Part shown: positions 52,387-60,226 of the stretch, one piece after another
Position numbering within the stretch: position 1 is the stretch's first letter
How the letters are laid out: each line of letters starts with the position of its first letter
From: VRUE01 sp963737575
Lineage (GTDB): Bacteria; Actinomycetota; Thermoleophilia; Solirubrobacterales; 70-9
Direction of reading: 5' to 3'
DNA: 64,000 nt
NCBI GenBank assembly: GCA_963737575.1
Contig: CAVTTJ010000003.1
Coordinates: 212,338-276,337 of the forward strand
Program-made: the position numbers and the translations under genes
The notes under the pieces: model-generated
The model's input: the letters and a program-made list of their open reading frames with translations, nothing else
Databases searched by the model: none
What the model was told of the DNA's origin: nothing

Positions 52387-53682
52387 ATGGGCGATTATCT
52401 TGCGGGTCCGATGGTGCAGACGCCCTGGGGAGACTCCTCAGAACTGAGAGACAGAAGGCTGCGCCCGGGTGCCGGGACGCTGCGCGAGGAGGTGGTGCGA
52501 AACCAGCGCGAGCGGCTCTTCGCGGCGATGGTCGCGGTGGTCTCGGAGAAGGGCTATGAGGCGACAACGGTTGCCGACCTGGTGTCCCTCTCCGGTGTAT
52601 CGCGCAGCGACTTCTACAAGCACTTCGCGAGCAAGCAGGCCTGTTTCGTCGCAATGGTGGAATCGCTCGTGGAGCCGATGGTGGAGAGGGTCAGGAAGGC
52701 CAGGGTCGGGGCGGACGAGGAACGGGTTCGGGAGGTATTCGAGACCTTCATCAAGATGGCCGTCGAGCAGGCGGCGACGGCGCGGGTCTGCATCGTCGAG
52801 CTGCACGCCGCGGGTGAGGAGGCCGAACGGGCGATAGACCGGCTTTTCGATGCCTTCGAGGAGCTCGTGCTGGAGGCCAGGCAGCGGATCAGCGGTCGCG
52901 AGGAGTTGCCGCCGCAGATCGTGCACGCGGTGATCGGGGGGCTACGCAAGGTCCTCCACACCCGCCTCTATCGGGGCGAGGAGCGAGAGCTGGCAAACGC
53001 GGCGCCGCAGCTGTGGGAATGGGGACTGAGCTACCACCCGCCGCCTCAGCCGCTGCGACCGCGGCGGCGGGCAAGCGGGGCCTCGAGCCCATTCGAGGGC
53101 TACACGCCGGTGGAAAAGATCGCCCGTGCCGTCACCGCGGTGACGGCGCAGAAGGGGTATCAGGCGATGAGCACCGACGACATCGCCGAGCGTGCATCGA
53201 TCTCGCTCAGCACCTTCTACTCACACTTCGCCGACAAGCGCGACGCGGTGCTCGCCGCGTTGGAGATGGGCGGAGCCCAGATGCTGGCTTCGGTGACGCC
53301 GGCCGCGCAGCGGGCGGCGGACTGGCACGAAGGAGTGCGGATCGCCTACGAGGCGATGTGTTCCTACCTGGTCGCCGAGCCGGACTTCGCGCGGTTGGTC
53401 GCCGTCGAGGTCTACGCGGTGGGCCCGGAGGGACTGGCGCGGCGTGACCGCGTCATCGACTCGATGAGCGCCATGCTGGCGCCGGCCTACGTGGAGAACC
53501 CGAGCGTGCCGAAGATCGCCAGCGAGGCGATCGGCGGGGCGGTCTACGCGCTGCTCCGATACCGCATCCGCAACGGCGGCCCCCGGCGCCTGCCCGAAGA
53601 CATTCCGCTCGCCATCTACCTCACCCTCGCTCCGTTCGTCGGGCCCGAGGAGGCCTCCGAGGTCGCCAACCGCCGGCCATGA
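52387..53682 (+). CDS. Tandem double TetR-family regulator
   Basis: 431 aa with two full TetR units. HTH1 lies at about 57-81 (GYEATTVADLVSLSGVSRS, DFYKHFASKQA), followed by its ligand domain, and a linker (YHPPPQPLRPRRRASG). HTH2 lies at about 255-280 (GYQAMSTDDIAERASISLS, TFYSHFADKRD), and the C-terminus has AIGGAVYALLRYRIRNGG and LTLAPFVGPEEA. GAGAGG precedes the ATG; a second ATG at 52411 aligns with the start of the paralogue at 22141 (MVQTPWG). Like that paralogue it sits upstream of, and divergent to, an A/B operon, with the tRNA between. The proteins are full-length paralogues, supporting duplication of regulator plus operon. Confidence 0.9.
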   Translation: MGDYLAGPMVQTPWGDSSELRDRRLRPGAGTLREEVVRNQRERLFAAMVAVVSEKGYEATTVADLVSLSGVSRSDFYKHFASKQACFVAMVESLVEPMVERVRKARVGADEERVREVFETFIKMAVEQAATARVCIVELHAAGEEAERAIDRLFDAFEELVLEARQRISGREELPPQIVHAVIGGLRKVLHTRLYRGEERELANAAPQLWEWGLSYHPPPQPLRPRRRASGASSPFEGYTPVEKIARAVTAVTAQKGYQAMSTDDIAERASISLSTFYSHFADKRDAVLAALEMGGAQMLASVTPAAQRAADWHEGVRIAYEAMCSYLVAEPDFARLVAVEVYAVGPEGLARRDRVIDSMSAMLAPAYVENPSVPKIASEAIGGAVYALLRYRIRNGGPRRLPEDIPLAIYLTLAPFVGPEEASEVANRRP

Positions 53683-53698
53683 GCCCGGCGTCCCGGCT

Positions 53699-54343
53699 CT
53701 ATCCGGTCTGCGCGCTCGGGTCCGGCGGCGGGGGAATGTGCAACTCCTCCTCGGCGGTCTCGGCGCCGAGGTAGGGGAGGACCGCCGCGTACATCAGCTG
53801 GGGGATCTCCTCCTCGCCGAGGTCGAGTTCGCCTTCGGCGACGGCTTCCTGGATGCGGGCGAAGACGACGCCGCCGACACCGATCGCCGTGGCGAGGCCG
53901 GGAGACTCCGGGCCGACGGCCTCGGATGACCCCTCGTCGAGGAGGTTGACGAGGCGATTGAAGGTCTCGACGAACAGTCCCTGGGCCTGCTTGCCGGCAT
54001 ACTGAACCTCGACCGCGGCGAGACGGGCGACCCGTTCATCGCGGCGCAGGTAGCGGAGCAGCGCGTAGGCGGTGGCCCGCATGCGGTCCCGCCAGCCGCT
54101 CTCCTCGGCGACGGCCGCCTGCGCCAGTCCGAAGAACTCCGAGTAGATCTCGCCGAGAACGTCGGCGAAGCAGGCGTCGAGATCGGTGTAGTGGCGGTGG
54201 AAGGCCGGCTTGTCGAGGCCGGCGCGCTCGAGCAGCTCGGGAAGCTTCAGCTTCTTGTAGCCGTGCTCAGCGCACAGGTCGAGAAGCGCCTCCCGCAGGC
54301 GGGCACGCTCCTCCGTTGCGTCAGACTGGGCCATGGTCGCCAA
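53699..54343 (-). CDS. TetR-family regulator
   Basis: 214 aa with a normal single TetR layout: HTH at about 28-57 (GYKKLKLPELLERAGLDKP, AFHRHYTDLDACF) and a helical ligand domain ending AVLPYLGAETAEEELHIPPP. Convergent with the double TetR (16 bp apart) and divergent from the terpene-synthase-like gene, with 72 bp between starts. TATATATA just upstream of its start could be the -10 region. The 19-bp palindrome at 54395 lies in this spacer. It is the probable regulator of the YtpB-like gene. Confidence 0.9.
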   Translation of the reverse strand: MATMAQSDATEERARLREALLDLCAEHGYKKLKLPELLERAGLDKPAFHRHYTDLDACFADVLGEIYSEFFGLAQAAVAEESGWRDRMRATAYALLRYLRRDERVARLAAVEVQYAGKQAQGLFVETFNRLVNLLDEGSSEAVGPESPGLATAIGVGGVVFARIQEAVAEGELDLGEEEIPQLMYAAVLPYLGAETAEEELHIPPPPDPSAQTG

Positions 54344-54394
54344 ACTCGACCTATATATAGCCTTTCCTACGGCCGGCGGATGGTAAAGACGACC

Positions 54395-54413
54395 CTGAAT
54401 CCATAGGATTCAG
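54395..54413. promoter_or_regulatory. Perfect 19-bp palindrome, likely TetR operator
   Basis: CTGAATCC - ATA - GGATTCAG, ending 2 bp before the ATG of the terpene-synthase-like gene. Perfect dyad symmetry and location between a TetR gene and its divergent neighbour support an operator. Binding here would cover the ribosome-site region of the downstream gene. Confidence 0.65.
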
Positions 54414-54415
54414 AC

Positions 54416-55546
54416 ATGCGCACAAGCACGATTGGGCGAACAGCCACGTTCGCCGGCTCCGCGCGCAGTTACTGGCTGGGGATCTACCCGGTCGCGCGCC
54501 GCGAGCTGCGGGAGTGGCGACGACGGGCGGCGGCGATTTCGGACCCGGGCCTTCGCCGCGACGCGCTTCTCGCGCTGCAGGGAAAGAGCGGCAACGCGGA
54601 AGGCCTGGCAGCGTTCGCGGTGCTTGCCCCGCGGACCCATCGATGGGCAGTTGTCCGTGCCGTGATCGCCTACCAGACCGCTCTGGATTACCTCGACACG
54701 CTCACCGAGCGGACCAGCCACCCGCAGGCCGACAAGTTGAAGCTGAACAGCGCCCTCGAGGTCGCCGTGGACTGCGACCTCTCGCTCGACGCCTACCGTG
54801 CGGAATCCGTCCCGCGCCCTGACGGCGAGTACCTGACGGCGCTTGTCGAAGCGTGTCGCAGTGGCCTCGGCGGGCTGCCCTCCTACCCGAGCGCCAGGGA
54901 GGCACTGAGACGCCGTGCCAGGATGGCCGCCGAGTCCCAGGCGATGAACCACTCGCTGCTGCTCGGCGCCGAGGAGGAGGAGGTTGCGGAGTGGGCCGAT
55001 GCTGCGGCGCGGGCATCGGGCTTGGACGGTGAGGTGCTGCATTGGTGGGAGGTGGTTGCCGCCGCCGCCTCCACCCCGGCACTGGGCGCCCTCGCGGCGC
55101 TCGCCGCGCGGCGGGGATGCGCCGAGAGCGACTTCCTAGCCACCGAGAGGGTCTACTTCCCGTGGGTCAACGCGCTGAACACCCTTCTCGATAGCCTGGT
55201 CGACCTCGACGAGGATCCGGCTCTTCAGCGCCACATCGAGCGCTACGGCTCGCCGCGGGCGGCCGCCGAGCGGCTCGCCTCTTTCACCGATCGCGCCCGC
55301 GCGGAGGTCTCGGAGCTGGGCGACGGCCAGCGCCACGAACTGATTCTGGCGGCGATGGGCAGCTACTACCTGGCGGAGCCCGCAGCTTGGCATGGTGAGC
55401 GCAGGGAAATCGGCGGCGCCGTGCTGGATTCGCTAGGGCCGTTTGCGCCCTCGACCCTCCGCGTGCACCAACTACACCTCAGATCGTCGGGCACCGCTAT
55501 GCGCCCCAGCCGCCGTCGCCTGGGCGCCGAGGCGATCGCCCGCTGA
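54416..55546 (+). CDS. ytpB-like: DUF2600/YtpB-like terpene synthase
   Basis: 376 aa, similar in layout to the Bacillus tetraprenyl-beta-curcumene synthase YtpB (large-terpene, class IB synthase family, DUF2600). Key visible segments are the Asp-rich helix LDYLDTLTER near residue 100, KLNSALEVAVDCDLSLDAYR near 120-140, and YFPWVNALNTLLDSLVDLDED near 250. These Asp clusters are the expected Mg2+/diphosphate sites. It is all-helical with no signal peptide. The substrate would be a long prenyl diphosphate. No prenyl transferase is adjacent. Divergent from a TetR gene with a palindrome abutting its start. Confidence 0.8.
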   Translation: MRTSTIGRTATFAGSARSYWLGIYPVARRELREWRRRAAAISDPGLRRDALLALQGKSGNAEGLAAFAVLAPRTHRWAVVRAVIAYQTALDYLDTLTERTSHPQADKLKLNSALEVAVDCDLSLDAYRAESVPRPDGEYLTALVEACRSGLGGLPSYPSAREALRRRARMAAESQAMNHSLLLGAEEEEVAEWADAAARASGLDGEVLHWWEVVAAAASTPALGALAALAARRGCAESDFLATERVYFPWVNALNTLLDSLVDLDEDPALQRHIERYGSPRAAAERLASFTDRARAEVSELGDGQRHELILAAMGSYYLAEPAAWHGERREIGGAVLDSLGPFAPSTLRVHQLHLRSSGTAMRPSRRRLGAEAIAR

Positions 55547-55562
55547 GCCGATCCCGAGGCCC

Positions 55563-56387
55563 TCAGCGGACGTGGCAGGTTCGAGCGACCGTCGTGGTTA
55601 CGGTCGGCGAGGCGTTGAAGAAGTAGCGGGCGCGGGCGAAGGGCAGAAGGCCCCCCGTGAAGCGCGGCGGCACCGGGCAGGAGGCGCTCAAATAGCTGTG
55701 GAGGGCACCGCGGTAGGCGAACTTTCGGGCAAAGGTGATGTGGAAGGCGCTGACGTGCGGCCAGGGTCCGAGCGAAGGGGGGAGCACCCCGGTGAGACTG
55801 GTGCCCAACGGACCGGGCCGGTGCCGGATGAAGACGGGCACGACGAAGGAGGCGGGAGGGGAGGGAGAGAAGGCCAGCAACCAGACCACGGCGCGAGCGC
55901 CGCGGGCTCCGCCGTTGAACGCGAGCACATTGGCGCGGAGGGGAAACCGAATCTGGCCGGGAATTTCGACCTCGGCGCGCAGGCTGCCGCGGCCGACGAG
56001 GGTGTCGGAGCAGCGCTCGAGCCCCTGACGTTCAGTGGCGCTGAGCAGTTCGCGGCGAGGGCATTGCGGCAAACCGCCTGTATCGAGTCGACTGCTGCCG
56101 GAGGCAAGGGCTATTTCGATGCCGCTGAGCCGGGGCAGCGTTGAACCGTCGTCGGTGCCGAGCAGGCCGGAGACGCTGATTGAGACCGGCGCAAGTCGAT
56201 GACGAGGAAGCCGTTGTGGCGAGAAGCTGGCGTCGAGGGAGACGATCAGGTGGCCGAGCTGGGCACGCCTGGCGACGGCAGGGGCAGCGAGCAATGCGGA
56301 GGAGGTGAGAAGGGCAGCCGCGAGGAGAGCCACGGCAAGGCGGGCTGTTAGCCCTGGGCCGTGGCCTCTGGGGGTGAGGGGCTCCAC
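55563..56387 (-). CDS. Secreted one-repeat protein related to family A
   Basis: 274 aa from a GTG at 56387, 9 bp after the stop of the upstream gene. Signal peptide RLAVALLAAALLTSSALLA. The mature part parallels the 6883 gene: LGHLIVSLDASFSPQRLPRH, ERCSDTLVGRGSLRAE, SLGPWPHVSAFHITF, ALHSYLSASCPVPPRFTGG and a final Cys (ARTCHVR). The Cys positions match one copy of the family A repeat. Here it is the last gene of an operon with an MMPL transporter, which hints at export or envelope assembly (inference). Confidence 0.75.
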   Translation of the reverse strand: MEPLTPRGHGPGLTARLAVALLAAALLTSSALLAAPAVARRAQLGHLIVSLDASFSPQRLPRHRLAPVSISVSGLLGTDDGSTLPRLSGIEIALASGSSRLDTGGLPQCPRRELLSATERQGLERCSDTLVGRGSLRAEVEIPGQIRFPLRANVLAFNGGARGARAVVWLLAFSPSPPASFVVPVFIRHRPGPLGTSLTGVLPPSLGPWPHVSAFHITFARKFAYRGALHSYLSASCPVPPRFTGGLLPFARARYFFNASPTVTTTVARTCHVR

Positions 56388-56396
56388 CGCATTCGC

Positions 56397-56891
56397 CTAT
56401 TCGAACCGCGACAGCTTGAAATAGCAGAAGTTGAAGCCAAAGGCGAGGACGACGTTGTCGGCGCGTTCGCCGCTCCCGACGAAGCGGGCCGATGCATGCT
56501 GGAACGCGACGGGACGGTCGGCGCGCAGCACGGCGACGATCAGGCGCAGGTTCGATTCCTCCTGATGCAGGTACTGAAACCAGCGTGCCAGCGTTGCACG
56601 ATCGGCCTGTGGACGAGGTTGCGATGAGATTTCGTGCACCGTGGCCGCGAAGAGATGGGACGCCTGGGAGAACTTGGAAGCGGCGACGGCAAGGCGTTCT
56701 GCCCGCAGGTCGGCGCGCATACCCTGCACCGCCCGCTCGGTGGCCAGAGCCCGCGGCTTGCACATCCCCTCCAGCCTCGCCACGTATTCGGACCGGCTGG
56801 GGGCGGGCCCCCCTTCGGCCCCAGCGATCCCGGTAGCGAGCAGGGCGAGTGCGACCGTAGCCAGCCCGATTCGAGGCGCAAGGCGAGTCAT
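56397..56891 (-). CDS. Small exported helical protein
   Basis: 164 aa from the ATG at 56891. Signal peptide IGLATVALALLATGIAGA. The mature part is helical (YVARLEGMCKPRALATERAV, VAASKFSQASHLFAATVHE, WFQYLHQEESNLRLIVAVL) with one Cys near residue 43 and one near the C-terminus (GFNFCYFKLSRFE), possibly paired. I do not recognise the family. It lies 31 bp after the MMPL gene and 9 bp before the one-repeat gene, so it is almost certainly in the same operon. Confidence 0.75.
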   Translation of the reverse strand: MTRLAPRIGLATVALALLATGIAGAEGGPAPSRSEYVARLEGMCKPRALATERAVQGMRADLRAERLAVAASKFSQASHLFAATVHEISSQPRPQADRATLARWFQYLHQEESNLRLIVAVLRADRPVAFQHASARFVGSGERADNVVLAFGFNFCYFKLSRFE

Positions 56892-56922
56892 CGCCCCGAT
56901 TCCCTGGTTTCGGGCCCTTCCC

Positions 56923-59900
56923 TCACGCTCCCGCCTTGCTGGGGTCGCCCTCCATGCCATGGACGTTAAAACGCGGCAGCAGGCGGTCGAGTAGCGGTGG
57001 CACATGCCAGACCCGCTCGCCGATCAGCAGCATCAACGCCGGCAGCAGGACGATTCGCACCACGGTCGCGTCGAGCAGGATCGCGACGGTGAGCCCCACC
57101 CCCATCTGGCTGACGGTGGCGACCGGCGAGATGGCGAAGGAGAGGAAAACGGCGGCCATGATCGCCGCCGCCCCGGTGATAACCCCTGCGGTTTTCTCCA
57201 GTCCGAACTCGATCGCGGCGGCGTTGTCCCCTCCGGCCTCGCGGCGCTCCCGCATCCGGGCCAGAAGGAACACGGCGTAGTCGATCGAGAGGCCGAAGGT
57301 GACGCCGAAGATCGCCGCCGCCCCGACCGTGTCGATATATGGGTGGCCCCCCAGTGGGTAGCCGGCCGGAAGCTTGCAGATCAGCGAGACGACGCCGATC
57401 GCGGCGCCGACGGAGAACAGGTTGAGGGCAATGGTCAGGGCGGCGAGCAGCGGGGCGCGCAGAATCGCCAGCAGCATCAGGAAGGTGATCGCAACGATCG
57501 CGCCGATCACCAGCGGCAGCCGCGCCTTGGTGGCGGAGGCGTAGTCGTTGAGCGTCGCGGCGCCGCCGCTGACGCCGGTCCGCATTCCACCGGCCCTGCC
57601 GAGCGCGGTTGCGGCCGCGAGCAACCTCGACCCGACCGCACGGGAGCCTGCGGTGTCGAATCCGGCAGTGGGGATGATCAGGAGACGCGCCGCCTGGCCG
57701 CCGCGAGAGACGTTGATCGCCTGATCGGCGAGTGCACGGCGGGGGGGCGGGGCACCGTCGATCGCCGCAAGGGTCAGGTAGCCGGAGCGAAAAAAGCCCG
57801 GAGAGATGCGACGCAAATGTGCCACCTCGCGCTCCAGCGGAGCCGTTGAGCGGGCCGCGCGGCGCAGACCGGTCTGCAGCGGGTAGGAGCGCCGGTAGCC
57901 GCCGGCGAGGCCGCTCTCGAGAGACCCGGAGCCTTCTTCGAGCGCGCCAAGGCCCGTCGCGAGGCGGCCGGCTCCCGCACCCAGCCGGGCGAGGCCGCTC
58001 CCCAGTTCGCCCGCGCCTCCGGTGAGGCTCCCGATGCCTTTTGCGAGGTGCTTCCCGCCCCCGGCGAGCCGGCCAAGGCCACCTTCGAGGACGGCGCTGA
58101 GCTCATGCAGGCGGTGGAGCTCTTCGCTTGTGGATTCGAGCTGGCGAGCGGCGATTGTGGCGTCTTCGGCCTGCGAGCGCAGAGAGGAATCGCTGCGGGC
58201 GGAAGCCTCGAGTTCGCGAGCCAACCGACGGGTTCGGGCGAGCCCGTTGGTGTGGAAGCCGGGCAGCAGCGTGCGGAGACCCTCGTTCAGACTGAAGGCC
58301 AGCCCGGCAGCCTTGCGCTGGCCGTCGGCGAGTTGCCGGGCACCGGCGGCGGCCCGGCCGAGAGCTGAACCCGCGCGTTCCCCTCCCTCGGTGGCCCGGC
58401 CGAGCCCGGCGGCGAGCGCGGCGGCGCCCTGCCGGGCGCGGGCCGAGCCCTCTCCCAGCAGTGCGCTGCCGGCGCTGGCCTGCGAGAGCCCATTTCGGAG
58501 GCGTCCGACCGCCGTCGCGGCGTGATGCAGGCCAGGGCCGAGCCGAGCCAGCTGGGGCACACCGCTCCCGGCGCCAGAGTCGAGGCCCCCGAAGCTGCGC
58601 AGCGTATGAGCCGCGCGGACGAGCGGAGCGAGGCCGAGGACAGTCCTCACACCAGGTTCGGCGGCAATCCGGCGTTGCCAGCGTGAGAGGAGCGCAAGGC
58701 GGTGGGCGGTGGTGATCGGCCCCCGCGAGGCGGCGGCAACCAGGACGAAGGGAGCCTCCCAGCCCGGGCCGACAGCCTGGGTGATCGCTTCGGCGCTGCG
58801 GCGGGCGGGGCTCGAGGCGGAGAGCTCGTCGACTCCCGGCGAGCCGGTGTTGAAGGCGAGCGCCGGTACGGCAAGGAGCGCAAGCGAAACCGCGATCGCC
58901 GCGGCGGCGAGAGCGGGGCGGCGAAGGACGGCGGCCGCGGCGGCGGCTGCCCGCGGCGTCATCGAGCCCTGAACGGTTGAGGAGCGGCGGCCGATGCGCC
59001 CGGCATTGATGCGAGGGCCGAGCATGGCGAGTAGGCCCGGCAGGGCACCCCAGGCGATGACGACGCTGATCGCGGTGACGACGACCAGAGCTGTGGCGAG
59101 CGAAACGAGCAGAGTGCCCGGCTGCAGAAAGGCGGAGGCAAAGAGTGAGACGAAGAGGGTGGATCCGGCGAAGACAACGGTGCGTCCGGCGGTGCGGCGG
59201 CTGCGAAGCGCTGCCGCAGGCGGATCGTGTCCGGCGGCGAGCTCCTCGCGGAAGCGGGACACGATGAGGAGGGAGTAGTCGACGCCCAGCGCCAAACCCA
59301 TCATCGTGCAGACGACGAGGGAGAGCGCGTCTATTCGCATGAAGGAGCCGAGCAACACGAGGATGCCGCGGCCGGCGAGGACGGTCAGCGCGCCGAGCAG
59401 AAGCGGTATCGCCGCCGCAACCAGGGAGCGAAAGACCAGGAGCAGGACGATGATCAGCAGCGGGGCAGCGAGCAGCTCGGCGCGCTCGGAGGCGGTCACC
59501 GATTCTCGCTGCAGGGCCCGGGAGATTGTCGCGAATCCTGACTGCGTCGCCGTTATGGGCGGGTGGACGCGGGCGGCGAGGGTGCGTTCGAGCGCCGGGA
59601 CTGTGTCGCGAATTGCCGTCGCGAGCGGCAGGTGGTAGTTGACCAGGACGAGTGCGCGATCCGGCCCGGGACGTAGGGCCGCGGGCGCCGCGTGTTCCCA
59701 GGGCGAGATCGTCGTGGCGGCGCGGTCGAGGCGCAGGGCGGCGACGAGGCGGGGGCCCTGGCGATCGATTGCCACCGCCGGGCCGCGCAGCAGGACGGCG
59801 AAGGGCACCGATTCGCCGAACTTTGCGCGGGCGAGCGTTTCGCCGCGCGCAGAGGAGGTGCCCCGGATGGCGAGAGAGGTGGGCTGCAGGTCGCGCTCGA

Positions 59901-59976
59901 CGCGGAGGCCGATGATGCCAAGGAGTGCGACGATGACCAGCGTCGCCAGGAGGAGAACCAGAGGCAGGCGGCTCAT
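56923..59976 (-). CDS. MMPL-family RND-type membrane transporter
   Basis: 1017 aa. One N-terminal membrane segment (LVLLLATLVIVALLGIIGL), a first extracytoplasmic domain, a block of about five membrane helices at about 165-340 (LLIIVLLLVFRSLVAAAIPL, MMGLALGVDYSLLIVSRFR), then a second TM and a large extracytoplasmic domain with Gly/Ala-rich helical repeats (GAGELGSGLARLGAGAGRLA). A second membrane block at about 815-1000 includes FGVTFGLSIDYAVFLLARM. The GxxxDY motif of each half is the proton-relay signature of MMPL/RND carriers. Likely exports a lipid or envelope precursor. A stop codon two triplets upstream in frame fixes the ATG, which overlaps a small leader ORF. Confidence 0.92.
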   Translation of the reverse strand: MSRLPLVLLLATLVIVALLGIIGLRVERDLQPTSLAIRGTSSARGETLARAKFGESVPFAVLLRGPAVAIDRQGPRLVAALRLDRAATTISPWEHAAPAALRPGPDRALVLVNYHLPLATAIRDTVPALERTLAARVHPPITATQSGFATISRALQRESVTASERAELLAAPLLIIVLLLVFRSLVAAAIPLLLGALTVLAGRGILVLLGSFMRIDALSLVVCTMMGLALGVDYSLLIVSRFREELAAGHDPPAAALRSRRTAGRTVVFAGSTLFVSLFASAFLQPGTLLVSLATALVVVTAISVVIAWGALPGLLAMLGPRINAGRIGRRSSTVQGSMTPRAAAAAAAVLRRPALAAAAIAVSLALLAVPALAFNTGSPGVDELSASSPARRSAEAITQAVGPGWEAPFVLVAAASRGPITTAHRLALLSRWQRRIAAEPGVRTVLGLAPLVRAAHTLRSFGGLDSGAGSGVPQLARLGPGLHHAATAVGRLRNGLSQASAGSALLGEGSARARQGAAALAAGLGRATEGGERAGSALGRAAAGARQLADGQRKAAGLAFSLNEGLRTLLPGFHTNGLARTRRLARELEASARSDSSLRSQAEDATIAARQLESTSEELHRLHELSAVLEGGLGRLAGGGKHLAKGIGSLTGGAGELGSGLARLGAGAGRLATGLGALEEGSGSLESGLAGGYRRSYPLQTGLRRAARSTAPLEREVAHLRRISPGFFRSGYLTLAAIDGAPPPRRALADQAINVSRGGQAARLLIIPTAGFDTAGSRAVGSRLLAAATALGRAGGMRTGVSGGAATLNDYASATKARLPLVIGAIVAITFLMLLAILRAPLLAALTIALNLFSVGAAIGVVSLICKLPAGYPLGGHPYIDTVGAAAIFGVTFGLSIDYAVFLLARMRERREAGGDNAAAIEFGLEKTAGVITGAAAIMAAVFLSFAISPVATVSQMGVGLTVAILLDATVVRIVLLPALMLLIGERVWHVPPLLDRLLPRFNVHGMEGDPSKAGA

Positions 59977-60065
59977 CGACTACGCCGAGCGGCGCGGGGC
60001 GTCGGCGCAAGCGACTTGGCGGAACCCCTCCCGCCTATCCGTGAGAATGTGACCGACGAGTCCAT
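59973..60065 (-). CDS. Possible 30-aa leader peptide of the MMPL operon
   Basis: A short ORF beginning MDSSVTFSRIGG and ending ARRSR, with a GGGAGAG ribosome site 5 nt before its ATG. Its stop overlaps the MMPL start (ATGA). Strong initiation signals and the overlap suggest translational coupling. The peptide is Arg/Ser-rich with no membrane segment. It could simply be a chance ORF. Confidence 0.4.
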   Translation of the reverse strand: MDSSVTFSRIGGRGSAKSLAPTPRAARRSR

Positions 60066-60079
60066 ATGAACTCTCCCTG

Positions 60080-60125
60080 TTGCCCGCTCGCCCAACGAGA
60101 CAGGATATCTCAGGAGGGCGGGCAA
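60080..60125. other. Long-loop inverted repeat upstream of MMPL operon
   Basis: TTGCCCGC (60080-60087) pairs with GCGGGCAA (60118-60125). No T-run follows on the minus strand, so it is not a typical terminator of the A1 gene's transcript. It could mark an operator or mRNA fold near the MMPL promoter. Confidence 0.3.
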
Positions 60126-60226
60126 GAAGCGCAATGGATCTCGCCTCAGATGCGGGCGCATGTCGGCCGGTTCGGCTATGTACTACGTCTGTCAGCGCTG
60201 GAGATGCGCGGCACCGATGGGCTCGG

